Below are positions 16,122 to 24,351 of a stretch of DNA of 64,000 nucleotides, in pieces (the stretch's first letter is position 1; each line of letters begins with the position of its first letter). Origin of the DNA: Nocardioides potassii (GTDB lineage: Bacteria > Actinomycetota > Actinomycetes > Propionibacteriales > Nocardioidaceae); NCBI RefSeq assembly GCF_021648885.1, contig NZ_JAKJHZ010000006.1:62001-126000 (forward strand), in the 5' to 3' direction. The notes under the pieces are model-generated. The model worked only from the letters and a program-made list of their open reading frames with translations. It did no database searches and was not told where the DNA came from. Made by a program: the position numbers and the translations under genes.

Positions 16122-16733
16122 TCAGTCACCTGCCGGGTACGGCGACTCCTTGAGCAGCCGGGCCAGGTGCGTCGCGTGGCGCGCGAGCACCTCGGTCGTG
16201 CCGACGGTCTTCTCGGGCGTCTCGTCGAGGTCCTTGTAGTCGACGGCCTGCATGGCCTCGCCGACCCAGTAGGTCACGGCCTGCGGCGGCAGGCTGAAGC
16301 CGACGTCGTTCAGTCCCTGGAAGAGCTCGGCGCTGACGTGGTGCGCCCCGTCCTCGTTGCCGACGACACCCACCCCGGCGACCTTGCCGAAGGTCAGCAG
16401 CCGGCCCTCGTCGTCGGTCTCGGACAGCTCGGCGTCCAGCCGCTCGAGGACCACCTTCGCGACCGAGGAGGGCTGGCCCATCCAGATCGGGGCGACCATC
16501 ACGAGGATGTCGGCGTCGAGCATCTTCCGGCGCAGGGCCGGCCAGCCGTCGCCGTCGCCCTCGTCGGTGCTCACGCCGAAGCGGACGTCGTGGTCGACGA
16601 CGCGCTCGATCGTGCCCATGACACCGAGGTCGCGGAAGGCGTCGAGCACCTGCTGGCCGAGGAGCTGGCTGCTCGACTCGGACGGGGTGGCCTTGAGCGT
16701 GCAGTTGAGGACGAGGCAGGAGAGGTCTGTCAT
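16122..16733 (-). CDS. flavodoxin-like NADPH-dependent FMN reductase family protein
   Basis: 203 residues from ATG 16733. Flavodoxin fold: strand 1 CLVLNCTLKATPSESSSQLL with an FMN-phosphate loop, MLDADILVMVAPIWMGQPSS as the second FMN loop (PxWxGxxSS variant), and FGKVAGVGVVGNEDGAHHVS as the third. Likely a quinone or nitro-reductase type enzyme. A SigB-type promoter lies immediately upstream, and a second such site lies 118 bp further upstream in the same direction. Confidence 0.85.
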   Translation of the reverse strand: MTDLSCLVLNCTLKATPSESSSQLLGQQVLDAFRDLGVMGTIERVVDHDVRFGVSTDEGDGDGWPALRRKMLDADILVMVAPIWMGQPSSVAKVVLERLDAELSETDDEGRLLTFGKVAGVGVVGNEDGAHHVSAELFQGLNDVGFSLPPQAVTYWVGEAMQAVDYKDLDETPEKTVGTTEVLARHATHLARLLKESPYPAGD

Positions 16734-16741
16734 GCCCGCCC

Positions 16742-16766
16742 GTACCCGGCCGTGCCACAGGCATGC
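16742..16766 (-). promoter_or_regulatory. SigB-type promoter for the flavodoxin-like gene (proximal)
   Basis: On the minus strand GCAT (16763-16766), 15-bp spacer, GGGTAC (16742-16747), then 8 nt to ATG 16733. Confidence 0.75.
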
Positions 16767-16850
16767 AGCCCGGCGCACTGCGAGATCCGTCGAGGACCCC
16801 ACGACACGGCGTACGGCGGGAGTCCTCGACGGACCTCGACCGCCCCACAG

Positions 16851-16875
16851 GTACCCCCCGGGACGTGATGCATGC
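16851..16875 (-). promoter_or_regulatory. SigB-type promoter-like site, distal, no adjacent start codon
   Basis: On the minus strand GCAT (16872-16875), 15-bp spacer, GGGTAC (16851-16856). No ATG or GTG lies 8-9 nt downstream, unlike the other sites. A transcript from here would read about 110 nt into the flavodoxin-like gene. It faces away from the site at 16890-16914. Confidence 0.55.
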
Positions 16876-16889
16876 GCGCCGGCCCCGAC

Positions 16890-16914
16890 GACTGCCGGCG
16901 GGTCGATCGGGTAC
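16890..16914 (+). promoter_or_regulatory. SigB-type promoter for the FAD/Rieske oxidoreductase
   Basis: GACT (16890-16893), 15-bp spacer, GGGTAC (16909-16914), then 8 nt to ATG 16923. Confidence 0.7.
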
Positions 16915-16922
16915 GGAGGCGC

Positions 16923-18335
16923 ATGACCTCGCTCTGGCTCGACCGCGCCCAGCCGCTGACCGACGACCCCCTGCCCACCACGGAGGACCTCGACGTGGTG
17001 GTCGTGGGCGCCGGGCTGACGGGGCTGACCACGTCGCTCCTCCTCGCCCGCGCCGGCCTCCGGGTGGCGTGCGTCGAGGCCCGGGAGGTCGGCGCGGTCA
17101 CCACCGGCCGGACGACCGGGAAGGTCTCGCTGCTCCAGGGCACTCACCTCTCCCGCATCCGACGGCACCGCGGCGACGAGATCGCCGCGGCCTACGTCGA
17201 CTCCAACCGCGAGGGCATGGAGTGGCTGCTGCGCTTCTGCGACGACCACGGCGTCCCCGTGCAGCGGCGGACGGCGGTGACGTACGCCGCCGACGACAGC
17301 GAGCTGTCGTCGGTCGAGTCCGAGCACCGGGCCGCCGTCGCCCTCGGGCTGCCGGTCGGGTGGCGCGACTCCCTCGACGTCCCGTTCCCGCACGTCGGTG
17401 CGACCACGCTCGCCGACCAGGCCCAGCTCGACGCCATGGACGTGCTCGGCGCGCTCGCCCAGCAGCTGCGCGAGCACGGCGGGACGATCCACCAGGGCCA
17501 CCGCGTGCGGTCGGTGTCGAAGGGCGGCAGTCCCGTCGTCCGGCTCGACGCCGGCCAGGAGCTCGAGGCGGAGCACGTCGTCCTCGCCACCGGTACACCG
17601 GTGCTCGACCGGGGGCTGCACTTCGCCCGGCTCGAGCCGCAGCGCTCGTACGTCATCGCGCTGGAGGGCGCCGAGCCGATGGACGGGATGTATCTCTCGG
17701 CCGGCTCGGACTCGCGGTCCGTGCGCGACGCCCCGGGCGGTGTCCTGGTCGTCGGCGGCAGCGGTCACGTCGTCGGACGCACCAGGTCCCACCTGGCCCA
17801 CCTCGACGCGCTCCGCTCCTGGGCGGACTCGTGGTACCCGACGACGACCGAGACCCACCACTGGTCGGCGCAGGACTACTCCTCGCCCGACGGGGTGCCG
17901 ATCGTCGGACCGATCACCCGCGGCAGCCGCATCCACGTGGCCTCCGGCTACGAGAAGTGGGGCATGACCAACGCGGTCGCCTCGGCCCGCACGATCTCCG
18001 CCGACATCCTCGGAGAGGTACCGCCTTGGGCGGAGGTGCTGCACGGGCGCGGTGCTGCCGTCAGCAACGCCGCCGAGCTGGCGCGGATCAACGCGGGCGT
18101 CGGTGCCGCCGTCGCGGCGGGCGCCGCCCGGACCGTGCGCGAGCGGCTGCCCGGAACGTCGGGTCCGGCGCAGGCGAGGGCGTGCGGCGTGGTCGGCGTG
18201 TGCACGCACCTCGGCGGGCTGCTGAAGTGGAACGACGCCGAGGAGACGTGGGACTGTCCCCTCCACGGGTCGAGGTTCACCAGCGACGGCGAGGTGCTGG
18301 AGGGTCCTGCCACCCGGCCTCTGCGGAAGCGGTGA
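16923..18335 (+). CDS. FAD-dependent oxidoreductase with C-terminal Rieske [2Fe-2S] domain
   Basis: 470 residues from ATG 16923. N-terminal DAO-type FAD domain with LDVVVVGAGLTGLTTSLLLA near residue 23 and TTGRTTGKVSLLQG; the GYEKWGMTNAVASARTI segment closes the flavin site. The last ~60 residues are a Rieske domain: the ligand pairs Cys-Thr-His in VCTHLGGLLKWND and Cys-x-x-His in WDCPLHGSRF are complete. Such fusions pass electrons from the flavin to the cluster and on to an unknown acceptor. The 3' end overlaps the convergent rhomboid gene by 59 nt. Predicted SigB-type regulation. Confidence 0.92.
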   Translation: MTSLWLDRAQPLTDDPLPTTEDLDVVVVGAGLTGLTTSLLLARAGLRVACVEAREVGAVTTGRTTGKVSLLQGTHLSRIRRHRGDEIAAAYVDSNREGMEWLLRFCDDHGVPVQRRTAVTYAADDSELSSVESEHRAAVALGLPVGWRDSLDVPFPHVGATTLADQAQLDAMDVLGALAQQLREHGGTIHQGHRVRSVSKGGSPVVRLDAGQELEAEHVVLATGTPVLDRGLHFARLEPQRSYVIALEGAEPMDGMYLSAGSDSRSVRDAPGGVLVVGGSGHVVGRTRSHLAHLDALRSWADSWYPTTTETHHWSAQDYSSPDGVPIVGPITRGSRIHVASGYEKWGMTNAVASARTISADILGEVPPWAEVLHGRGAAVSNAAELARINAGVGAAVAAGAARTVRERLPGTSGPAQARACGVVGVCTHLGGLLKWNDAEETWDCPLHGSRFTSDGEVLEGPATRPLRKR

Positions 18336-18912
18336 CCCGCCGGGTCAGCACCCGGGCCGCGAGGAAGCCGCCGATCGCACCGAAGAGGTGGCCCTGCCAC
18401 GAGACGCCCGGCTGGCCGGGCAGGACGCCGAGCAGCGCTCCGCTGTAGAGCAGGAACACCGCGACGCCGATGAGGATCTCGGTGCCGTTCCGGTTGAGGA
18501 ACCCGCGCACGACGAGGTAGACGATCCAGCCGAAGACCAGCACCGAGGCGCCGGCGTGGTTGCTGCCGGGCTGAGCGAAGACCCAGACGCCGAGCCCGCC
18601 GACGACCCAGATGATCGCGCTGGCGAGCAGCCCGCGCGCCACGCCCGTGGCCAGGGTCAGGAAGCCGAGCACGGCGACCGGGACGGTGTTGCTGACCAGG
18701 TGGCCGAACCCGAAGTGGAGCAGGGGGGCCACGGCGACCCCGATCAGTCCGTCCTCCGTGCGGGGCTGGACGCCGTACGGGTCGAGGGCGTGGCCGGTCG
18801 CGGTGTCGACGACCTCCAGCACCCACAGCAGGGCGACGAAGACCACCGTGACCAGCGCGGCCGACTGCCACGAGTCACGGCGCTGCCTCACCTGCGTCTG
18901 CATGCCCCTCAT
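18277..18912 (-). CDS. rhomboid-family intramembrane serine protease
   Basis: About 211 residues with six hydrophobic segments. Family marks are the HFGFGHLVSN motif (HxxxxHxxxN) of TM2, the catalytic Ser in HAGASVLVFGW (GxSx) and the catalytic His in WQGHLFGAIGG. It cleaves membrane-anchored substrates within the bilayer. The start is uncertain: TTG 18930, ATG 18912 or ATG 18903; 18912 is used. Its last 59 nt overlap the 3' end of the FAD/Rieske gene on the other strand. Confidence 0.88.
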   Translation of the reverse strand: MRGMQTQVRQRRDSWQSAALVTVVFVALLWVLEVVDTATGHALDPYGVQPRTEDGLIGVAVAPLLHFGFGHLVSNTVPVAVLGFLTLATGVARGLLASAIIWVVGGLGVWVFAQPGSNHAGASVLVFGWIVYLVVRGFLNRNGTEILIGVAVFLLYSGALLGVLPGQPGVSWQGHLFGAIGGFLAARVLTRRVTASAEAGWQDPPAPRRRW

Positions 18913-18934
18913 CGTCGCAAGGCGGGCCAAGCCG

Positions 18935-19414
18935 TCAGCGGCCCGCGGCGACCTCGGGCGGGAAGCCGCCGGTCGAGACGGTGCTCCACCGCGTCGGCGT
19001 GATCCGCAGCAGCGACTTGCCCTGCTCGACCATCGCCGTGCGGTACTCGTCCCAGTCGGAGTGCTCGCCCGCGATGTTGCGGAAGTACTCCACGAAGCCG
19101 TCGAGCGCCTCGTCGCCGTCGGCGGCGTCGAGGACCTCGCAGGTGCCGTCGACCTGCACCCACGCGTCGTCCCACTCGTCCGACAGGACCAGCACCGAGA
19201 CCTCGGGGCGCCTGCGGGCGTTGCGGGTCTTGGCCCGCTGCGGGTAGGTCGCGACGACGATCCGGCCGCTGTCGTCGACGCCCCCCGCCACCGGAGAGGC
19301 CTGCGGCGAGCCGTCGGCGCGGCGGGTCATCAGGACCATCCGGTGCCGCGGGCGGACGAACTCCAGCAGCTGCTCGAGGTCGACGTCGGTGTTGGTCGCG
19401 ATCGAGGGGGCCAT
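18935..19414 (-). CDS. PPOX-class F420-dependent oxidoreductase
   Basis: 159 residues from ATG 19414. Split beta-barrel protein with EFVRPRHRMVLMTRRADGSP and SGRIVVATYPQRAKTRNARR, the Lys/Arg-rich segment that in mycobacterial family members (FDOR-B) contacts the F420 tail, then VSVLVLSDEWDDAWVQVDGT. Probably reduces a small organic substrate with F420H2. TAGCCT with 6 nt to ATG suggests a leaderless start. Confidence 0.85.
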   Translation of the reverse strand: MAPSIATNTDVDLEQLLEFVRPRHRMVLMTRRADGSPQASPVAGGVDDSGRIVVATYPQRAKTRNARRRPEVSVLVLSDEWDDAWVQVDGTCEVLDAADGDEALDGFVEYFRNIAGEHSDWDEYRTAMVEQGKSLLRITPTRWSTVSTGGFPPEVAAGR

Positions 19415-19477
19415 CCGTCGAGGCTAGCGCGGCTCGGGCCACCCCTCCGGGCGACCTGTGACGCCAGCCGACCTGCC

Positions 19478-19483
19478 TACCGT
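19478..19483 (+). promoter_or_regulatory. -10 element TACCGT 6 nt before ATG of the SRPBCC gene
   Basis: TACCGT then cggggc then ATG 19490. The spacing is that of leaderless actinobacterial genes with a TANNNT -10 element. The same hexamer precedes the start at 39720. Confidence 0.45.
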
Positions 19484-19489
19484 CGGGGC

Positions 19490-19933
19490 ATGACCACTGT
19501 GAACCGCACCTTCGACGTCCGTCCGCAGCCCTCCGTCGTCATCGACTACCTCAAGGACTTCAGCAACGCCGAGGAGTGGGACCCCGGCACCGAGTCCTGC
19601 ACCCGCACCGACGGCACCGGCCCCGTCCAGGTCGGGTCGACCTGGCACAACACCTCCAAGATCGCCGGCGTCAGCACCGAGCTCGACTACACCCTCGAGC
19701 AGCTGAGCGACGACACGATCGTCCTGGTCGGCCGCAACGACACCGCGACCTCCACCGACACCATCACCGTCGTGCCGAGCCCCGACGGCCCGGGCAGCCG
19801 GATCACCTACGAGGCGAACATCGAGATGAAGGGTGCGGCCAAGCTGGTCGACCCCGTCATGAAGGTCGTCTTCGAGAAGATCGGCAGCGACACCGAGGAC
19901 GACATGACGACGGTGCTCAACCGCCTGGCCTGA
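19490..19933 (+). CDS. SRPBCC (polyketide cyclase/START-like) family protein
   Basis: 147 residues from ATG 19490. Starts TTVNRTFDVRPQPSVVIDYL with DFSNAEEWDPGTESC, the usual actinobacterial SRPBCC opening, and ends in a long helix (LVDPVMKVVFEKIGSDTEDD) that closes the hydrophobic cavity. Ligand unknown. Divergent from the PPOX gene by 75 bp; probably a leaderless transcript. Confidence 0.85.
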   Translation: MTTVNRTFDVRPQPSVVIDYLKDFSNAEEWDPGTESCTRTDGTGPVQVGSTWHNTSKIAGVSTELDYTLEQLSDDTIVLVGRNDTATSTDTITVVPSPDGPGSRITYEANIEMKGAAKLVDPVMKVVFEKIGSDTEDDMTTVLNRLA

Positions 19934-19940
19934 CCTGCAG

Positions 19941-20420
19941 CTAGCCCTGCGGCGGCTTCTCCGACGCGCCGGAGTCCGAGTCGTCGTAGGTGAAGAAGGA
20001 CAGCTTGCCGTCGGACTCGAGCACGGCGTACTCGATCTGCGAGGTGTGCCGGATGCCCTGCTCGCGTGCAGCGACGAGGAGGTCGGCCGTGGCGAGCCGC
20101 TGCGCCCTCATGGCGTCCTCGACCAGCCGGCCGTCCTCCACGACGAGGAGCGGCCGGCCGGTGACGACCGGACGGACGCGGGGGTAGCGCCACTGCAGCC
20201 AGGACAGGGCGACCGTCAGGAGCGCGAAGGTGCCGACGGCGAGGACGGCCGAGGTGATCGAGTAGTCCTGCTGCGTCACGCCCTGCTGGACCAGGTCGCC
20301 CATCGTCACGTAGAGCAGCAGCTCGAAGGTGCTGAGCTCGCCGAGGGTCGCCCGACCCACGGCGCGCGTGACGATCCAGAGGAAGGCGAAGAGCACCAGC
20401 GCCCGCACCACTATCTCCAC
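19941..20420 (-). CDS. DUF421/YetF-like membrane protein
   Basis: 159 residues from GTG 20420, with AGGAG about 6 nt upstream. N-terminal membrane helices ending GRATLGELSTFELLLYVTMG, then TWO further hydrophobic stretches, followed by the cytosolic DUF421 domain VVTGRPLLVVEDGRLVEDAM and QIEYAVLESDGKLSFFTYDD. YetF-family proteins are of unknown function and often linked to spore or stress envelopes. It starts 10 nt after the membrane protein at 20431 ends; the pair form an operon. Confidence 0.88.
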   Translation of the reverse strand: MEIVVRALVLFAFLWIVTRAVGRATLGELSTFELLLYVTMGDLVQQGVTQQDYSITSAVLAVGTFALLTVALSWLQWRYPRVRPVVTGRPLLVVEDGRLVEDAMRAQRLATADLLVAAREQGIRHTSQIEYAVLESDGKLSFFTYDDSDSGASEKPPQG

Positions 20421-20430
20421 GTCGGACTCC

Positions 20431-20952
20431 TCAGGGCAGCAGGTGGGTGGTGATGTCGACGGACACGAGCGCCGCGAGGTCGGCGTCGACGACCGCGACC
20501 GTCGCGTCGCGACCGACCTGGCTCGAGGGCTGGATGTAGGCGTCGTAGTCGACGGTGAGGACGTCGCCGTCCGGGGCGTCGAAGGTCAGGTAGAGCGTGT
20601 CGCCGTCGCGCACGCCCGTCGAGGGGTCGGGCGTGAAGCCCTGCGTCTCGTAGATGTCGAAGTAGTCGCCGGTCACCGCGATGGTGACCTCCTTGCCGAA
20701 CCCGCCCGGGTGCGTGACCACGACGTGCCACGGGACGTCGAGACCGGCCCGCGCGACCCGGGCGTAGGTGACGTCGAGCCGGTAGCCGTCGGACTCGGCG
20801 GTCGCAGTGGCCGAGCGGACGCCCAGCAGCCCGGCCGCCCCGGCGAGCACGAAGGCGAGAAGCAGGCACAGGAAGGCGCGGCGCCCCCACAGGGCGCTCC
20901 GCTCGTCCGCGGCCGTCTCGACCCCGTCGAGCGTCGAACCAGGTAGCTGCAC
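20431..20952 (-). CDS. membrane-anchored protein of unknown function
   Basis: 173 residues from GTG 20952. One N-terminal membrane helix (AFLCLLLAFVLAGAAGLLGV) anchors a beta-rich external domain with VARAGLDVPWHVVVTHPGGF and TLYLTFDAPDGDVLTVDYDA. No family recognised. A TACACC -10-like hexamer just upstream suggests a leaderless GTG. It lies between the kinase/aminotransferase fusion (57 nt upstream) and the DUF421 gene, so it may also be read from the former. Confidence 0.75.
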   Translation of the reverse strand: MQLPGSTLDGVETAADERSALWGRRAFLCLLLAFVLAGAAGLLGVRSATATAESDGYRLDVTYARVARAGLDVPWHVVVTHPGGFGKEVTIAVTGDYFDIYETQGFTPDPSTGVRDGDTLYLTFDAPDGDVLTVDYDAYIQPSSQVGRDATVAVVDADLAALVSVDITTHLLP

Positions 20953-21009
20953 CCTCTCGGTGTAGCACCGCCGCAGCCGCGGCGCGGGATGACACGCTCG
21001 GACGACGCC

Positions 21010-23280
21010 TCACCCGCGCCGGCTGGCGTCCTCCACCGCTCCTGCGAGGGCAGCCGCGAAGACGTCGACGTGGGACTCGTCCCAGACGAGGGGCGGGCGC
21101 ACCTTGAGCACGTCGCCGCGCGGTCCGGTGAGCCCGGCGAGCGCGCCGCGGGAGACCAGGGCCTGGAGCAGTCGACGCGCGGTCGGGCGATCGACGACGT
21201 CCACCCCGGCGACGAGGCCGAACGCCCGGACGTCACCGAGCAGGTCGGTCGTCGCGGACAGCTCGCGCAGCCGCCGGGCGAGGTGCGAACCCGTGACCAG
21301 GGCCTTCTCGGGCAGGCGGCGGTCCTCCAGCACGTCGAGGACGGCGTTGCCGGCCGCCGCGGCGGCCGGGGTCGCCGCGAACGTCGAGAAGTACTCCCAC
21401 CGCCCGGCGAACCGGTCGACCACCTCGCGCCGGGTGACCACCGCACCGATCGGGTAGCCCGCGCCCATCGGCTTGCCGAGGGTCACCAGGTCGGGCACGG
21501 CGCCCGAGGCGGCGAAGCGCCACATCGCCGGGCCGGTGCGGCCGTAGCCGATCTGCACCTCGTCGGCGAGCCACAGCGCCCCCTCGGCGTGGGCGCCGTC
21601 GCGCAGCCCCTCGACGTACGACCGCGGGGCGTCGTGCACGCCCTCGCTGGTGAAGCCGGAGTCGGCCAGCAGCAGCGCCGGCCGATGCCCCGTCCCGCGC
21701 ACGTCCTGCCAGGCTGCGCGGACCATCGCGGTCGTCGCGTCAGCGGACAGGTCGACACCGGCCAGCGGCGCACGGAAGGTGCCGACCGCCTCGGGCCGGT
21801 GCCCGGGCGGCCACTCGTTGGAGCTGAGGTCGGCCATCCACCGGGTCGTGCCGTGGTAGGCGTGCTCGGCGATCAGCGCGCCCGTCCCGCCGGTCCACTC
21901 GGTGGCCAGCCGCCACGCCAGCTCGTTGGCCTCGGTGCCGGAGGTGGTGAACAGGACGGTGTCGAGCCCGTCCGGCATCGTCGCGACGATGCGCTCGGCG
22001 AGCTCGACGACCTCGGGGTGCAGGTAGCGCGAGTGCGTGTTGAGGCGTCCGAGCTGGCGGCCGACGCGCTGCACCACCACGGGGTCGGCGTGCCCGACGA
22101 CGGCGACGTTGTTGTAGGCGTCGAGGTAGCGCCGGCCGTCCGCCGCGGTGAGCCACGGGCCCTCACCGCCGACGATCTGCAGGGGCTGGTCGTAGAACAG
22201 CGGCGCCACCGCACCACCCATGGCTGCCGCCCGCCGGTCCGCGACGTCGTCGCCCGGCGCCGCCGCGCCGGTGCCGGCGAGCCGGTGCAGCCGTCGCGCC
22301 AGCTCTGGCGGGGACAGCCGCGCGAGCTCGGTGGTCGTACGCGTGTTGGCGTCGTCGTACTGGGTGATGTACGCCGTGTTGTCGGGGTGGGCGGCCGCGC
22401 GGCCACGGGAGATGAGCGTGCCGAGCACCAGCCGGGACAGCACGAGCTCGCCGAGCACCTCGACCTCGGCGTGGGAGAGCGGCCGGAGGCGCTGGTAGCC
22501 GCGGAGCGTCGCGGCCGCGAGCTCCCACGGGGTCGCGACCTGGGTCTCGCTGGTGTTGCGCAGCACCGACGTGAGTGCGACCGCGAGGTCAGCGACGTCT
22601 GCCGTGAAGTGCAGGTCACCGAAGTCGATGACCCCGGTGATGCGGCGGTCCGAGGCGAGCAGGTTGGTCAGCGTGACGTCGGCGTGGTGGATCCCGGAGG
22701 GCAGCGACGCCAGCCGTGGGAGCGCCGCTGAGACGCGCTCGACGACCGGGTGGAGCGGGTCGTCGGCGGTGAGCCCCCACCTCGCAGCGACGCGTGGAAG
22801 TGCGGTCACCTCCCAGTCGAGCTCGCGGCTCGCCGCGGCGGGGTGGAAGAAGCCACGGAGTGCCCGGGCGGTCCGGGCGGTGGCCGCACCGACCTGCTCG
22901 GCGAGGTCCTCGGTGACGACCTGACCCTCGAGCTGCTCGCCCGGCACGGTGGTGATGAGCCGGGCGAGGCAGGCGCGACCCCCGTCGTCGGTGATCGCGA
23001 CGATGTCCTCACCACCCGCCGGGACCGTGCGCGGCACCGGGAGGTCGGGGGCGGTCGCGGCCACGTGCGCCATCGCCGCCACCTCCATCTCGACGAGCGC
23101 TCGCGACTCCGCGGGGTTGGCGACCTTGAGGACGTGGCCGCCGGCGACGAGGAAGTTCGCGTCGCGCTCGCTGGAGAGTGGTGTGACGTCCCCGGTCACG
23201 CCCCAGTGCTTCTCGGCGAGCCGTCGTACGGCGTCGGTCGAGAGGCGGGGCGCGGGCTCGTCCAGCACGTCGTGCGTCAC
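21010..23280 (-). CDS. fusion: aminoglycoside-phosphotransferase-like kinase + class III PLP-dependent enzyme
   Basis: 756 residues from GTG 23280. Residues ~1-330 are a choline/hydroxylysine-kinase-type APH domain: catalytic Asp in GIHHADVTLTNLLA and metal-binding Asp in ITGVIDFGDLHFTADVADLA. Residues ~345-750 are a class III aminotransferase fold with FTTSGTEANELAWRL, LADEVQIGYGRTG and the Schiff-base Lys in VTLGKPMGAGYPIGAV. In vertebrates the separate homologues are hydroxylysine kinase and phospholyases acting on 5-phosphohydroxylysine or phosphoethanolamine. The fusion probably phosphorylates a hydroxy-amine and then eliminates phosphate to give an aldehyde. It faces a D-threonine-aldolase-like gene. 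Confidence 0.9.
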   Translation of the reverse strand: MTHDVLDEPAPRLSTDAVRRLAEKHWGVTGDVTPLSSERDANFLVAGGHVLKVANPAESRALVEMEVAAMAHVAATAPDLPVPRTVPAGGEDIVAITDDGGRACLARLITTVPGEQLEGQVVTEDLAEQVGAATARTARALRGFFHPAAASRELDWEVTALPRVAARWGLTADDPLHPVVERVSAALPRLASLPSGIHHADVTLTNLLASDRRITGVIDFGDLHFTADVADLAVALTSVLRNTSETQVATPWELAAATLRGYQRLRPLSHAEVEVLGELVLSRLVLGTLISRGRAAAHPDNTAYITQYDDANTRTTTELARLSPPELARRLHRLAGTGAAAPGDDVADRRAAAMGGAVAPLFYDQPLQIVGGEGPWLTAADGRRYLDAYNNVAVVGHADPVVVQRVGRQLGRLNTHSRYLHPEVVELAERIVATMPDGLDTVLFTTSGTEANELAWRLATEWTGGTGALIAEHAYHGTTRWMADLSSNEWPPGHRPEAVGTFRAPLAGVDLSADATTAMVRAAWQDVRGTGHRPALLLADSGFTSEGVHDAPRSYVEGLRDGAHAEGALWLADEVQIGYGRTGPAMWRFAASGAVPDLVTLGKPMGAGYPIGAVVTRREVVDRFAGRWEYFSTFAATPAAAAAGNAVLDVLEDRRLPEKALVTGSHLARRLRELSATTDLLGDVRAFGLVAGVDVVDRPTARRLLQALVSRGALAGLTGPRGDVLKVRPPLVWDESHVDVFAAALAGAVEDASRRG

Positions 23281-23318
23281 CCGCGAAGAGTAGGGGTTCG
23301 GTGCGGGAGCATGGCGGC

Positions 23319-24347
23319 GTGAGCAGACCGACGCCCCACGTCCTCGTCGACCCGGAGATCCTCGACCGCAACGTCGACGCCATGCAGGCGGCCGCGAATC
23401 GTGCTGGACTCGCGCTGCGGCCGCACGCCAAGACCCACAAGTCGCTCGAGGTCGCGCGACGCCAGCTCGCCGCGGGGGCGGTCGGTCTCACCGTCGCGAC
23501 GGTCGCCGAGGCCGAGGTCTTCGCGGAGGTCTGCGACGACCTCTTCATCGCCTACCCGCTGTGGGTCGACGACGAGCGGGCCGCTCGGCTGCGCGACGTG
23601 CTCTCGCGGGCGTCGGTCGCGGTCGGAGTCGACTCCGTCGAGTCGACGAGCCACCTCGCACCCCTCGCCTCCGCGGGCCTGCGCGTCCGGATCGAGGTCG
23701 ACAGCGGCCACCACCGCAGCGGCGTACCTGCCGCGTCGGCCGCCGAGGTGGCGACCGCGGCCGCCGACGCCGGGCTGACGGTCGACGGCGTCTTCACCTT
23801 CCCCGGCCACTCCTACTCCCCCGACGCCCGCGCCTCGGCCGCCGCGGACGAGCGGCGCGAGCTGGCTGCCGCCCGCGAGGCGCTCCTCGCGGCCGGTCTG
23901 ACCTGCGACGCGGTGAGCGGCGGGTCGACGCCCTCGGTCGAGTTCGCGGACGGCGACGTGCTCACCGAGGTGCGGCCGGGCGTGTACGCCCTCGGCGACG
24001 CGCAGCAGTGGGAGCTGGGCGTGGTCTCGCCTGCGGACGTCGCCCTCACCGTCGTCGCGACCGTCGTCGGTCGCTACCCCGACCGGGTGGTCCTCGACGC
24101 GGGCAGCAAGGTCCTCGGCGCGGACCGGGCGTCGTACGCCACCGGGCACGGGCGCCTGCTCGACCACCCGGACGCCAGGATCGTCGCGCTGTCCGAGCAC
24201 CACGCGACGGTGACGGGCTTCGACGCCCCGCGCGGCACCCGCGTGCGCGTCGTACCGAACCACGTCTGCACGACGGTCAACCTCGCCGATGCGTACGTCG
24301 TCGGCGACGCCACGTGGCCGGTCGACGCGCGGGGCGCCAACACCTGA
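23319..24347 (+). CDS. D-threonine aldolase / D-serine dehydratase-like PLP enzyme (DSD1 family)
   Basis: 342 residues from GTG 23319 (GGGAG 9 nt upstream). The alanine-racemase-like N-terminal barrel holds the PLP Lys in LRPHAKTHKSLEVARRQL, and the C-terminal DSD1 domain has the Zn-binding His and Cys in LSEHHATVTGF and PNHVCTTVNLAD. Family members cleave D-3-hydroxy amino acids or dehydrate D-serine. Divergent from the kinase/phospholyase fusion with a 38-bp gap, so both may act on hydroxy-amino compounds. Converges on a GAF-ANTAR gene. Confidence 0.9.
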   Translation: MSRPTPHVLVDPEILDRNVDAMQAAANRAGLALRPHAKTHKSLEVARRQLAAGAVGLTVATVAEAEVFAEVCDDLFIAYPLWVDDERAARLRDVLSRASVAVGVDSVESTSHLAPLASAGLRVRIEVDSGHHRSGVPAASAAEVATAAADAGLTVDGVFTFPGHSYSPDARASAAADERRELAAAREALLAAGLTCDAVSGGSTPSVEFADGDVLTEVRPGVYALGDAQQWELGVVSPADVALTVVATVVGRYPDRVVLDAGSKVLGADRASYATGHGRLLDHPDARIVALSEHHATVTGFDAPRGTRVRVVPNHVCTTVNLADAYVVGDATWPVDARGANT

Positions 24348-24351
24348 GGCG

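Noticed and set aside
23276..23299. Eighth SigB-type site before the DSD1-like gene (GCGT-N16-GGGTTC)
   Set aside because: The -10 is off consensus and the spacer differs from the other seven.
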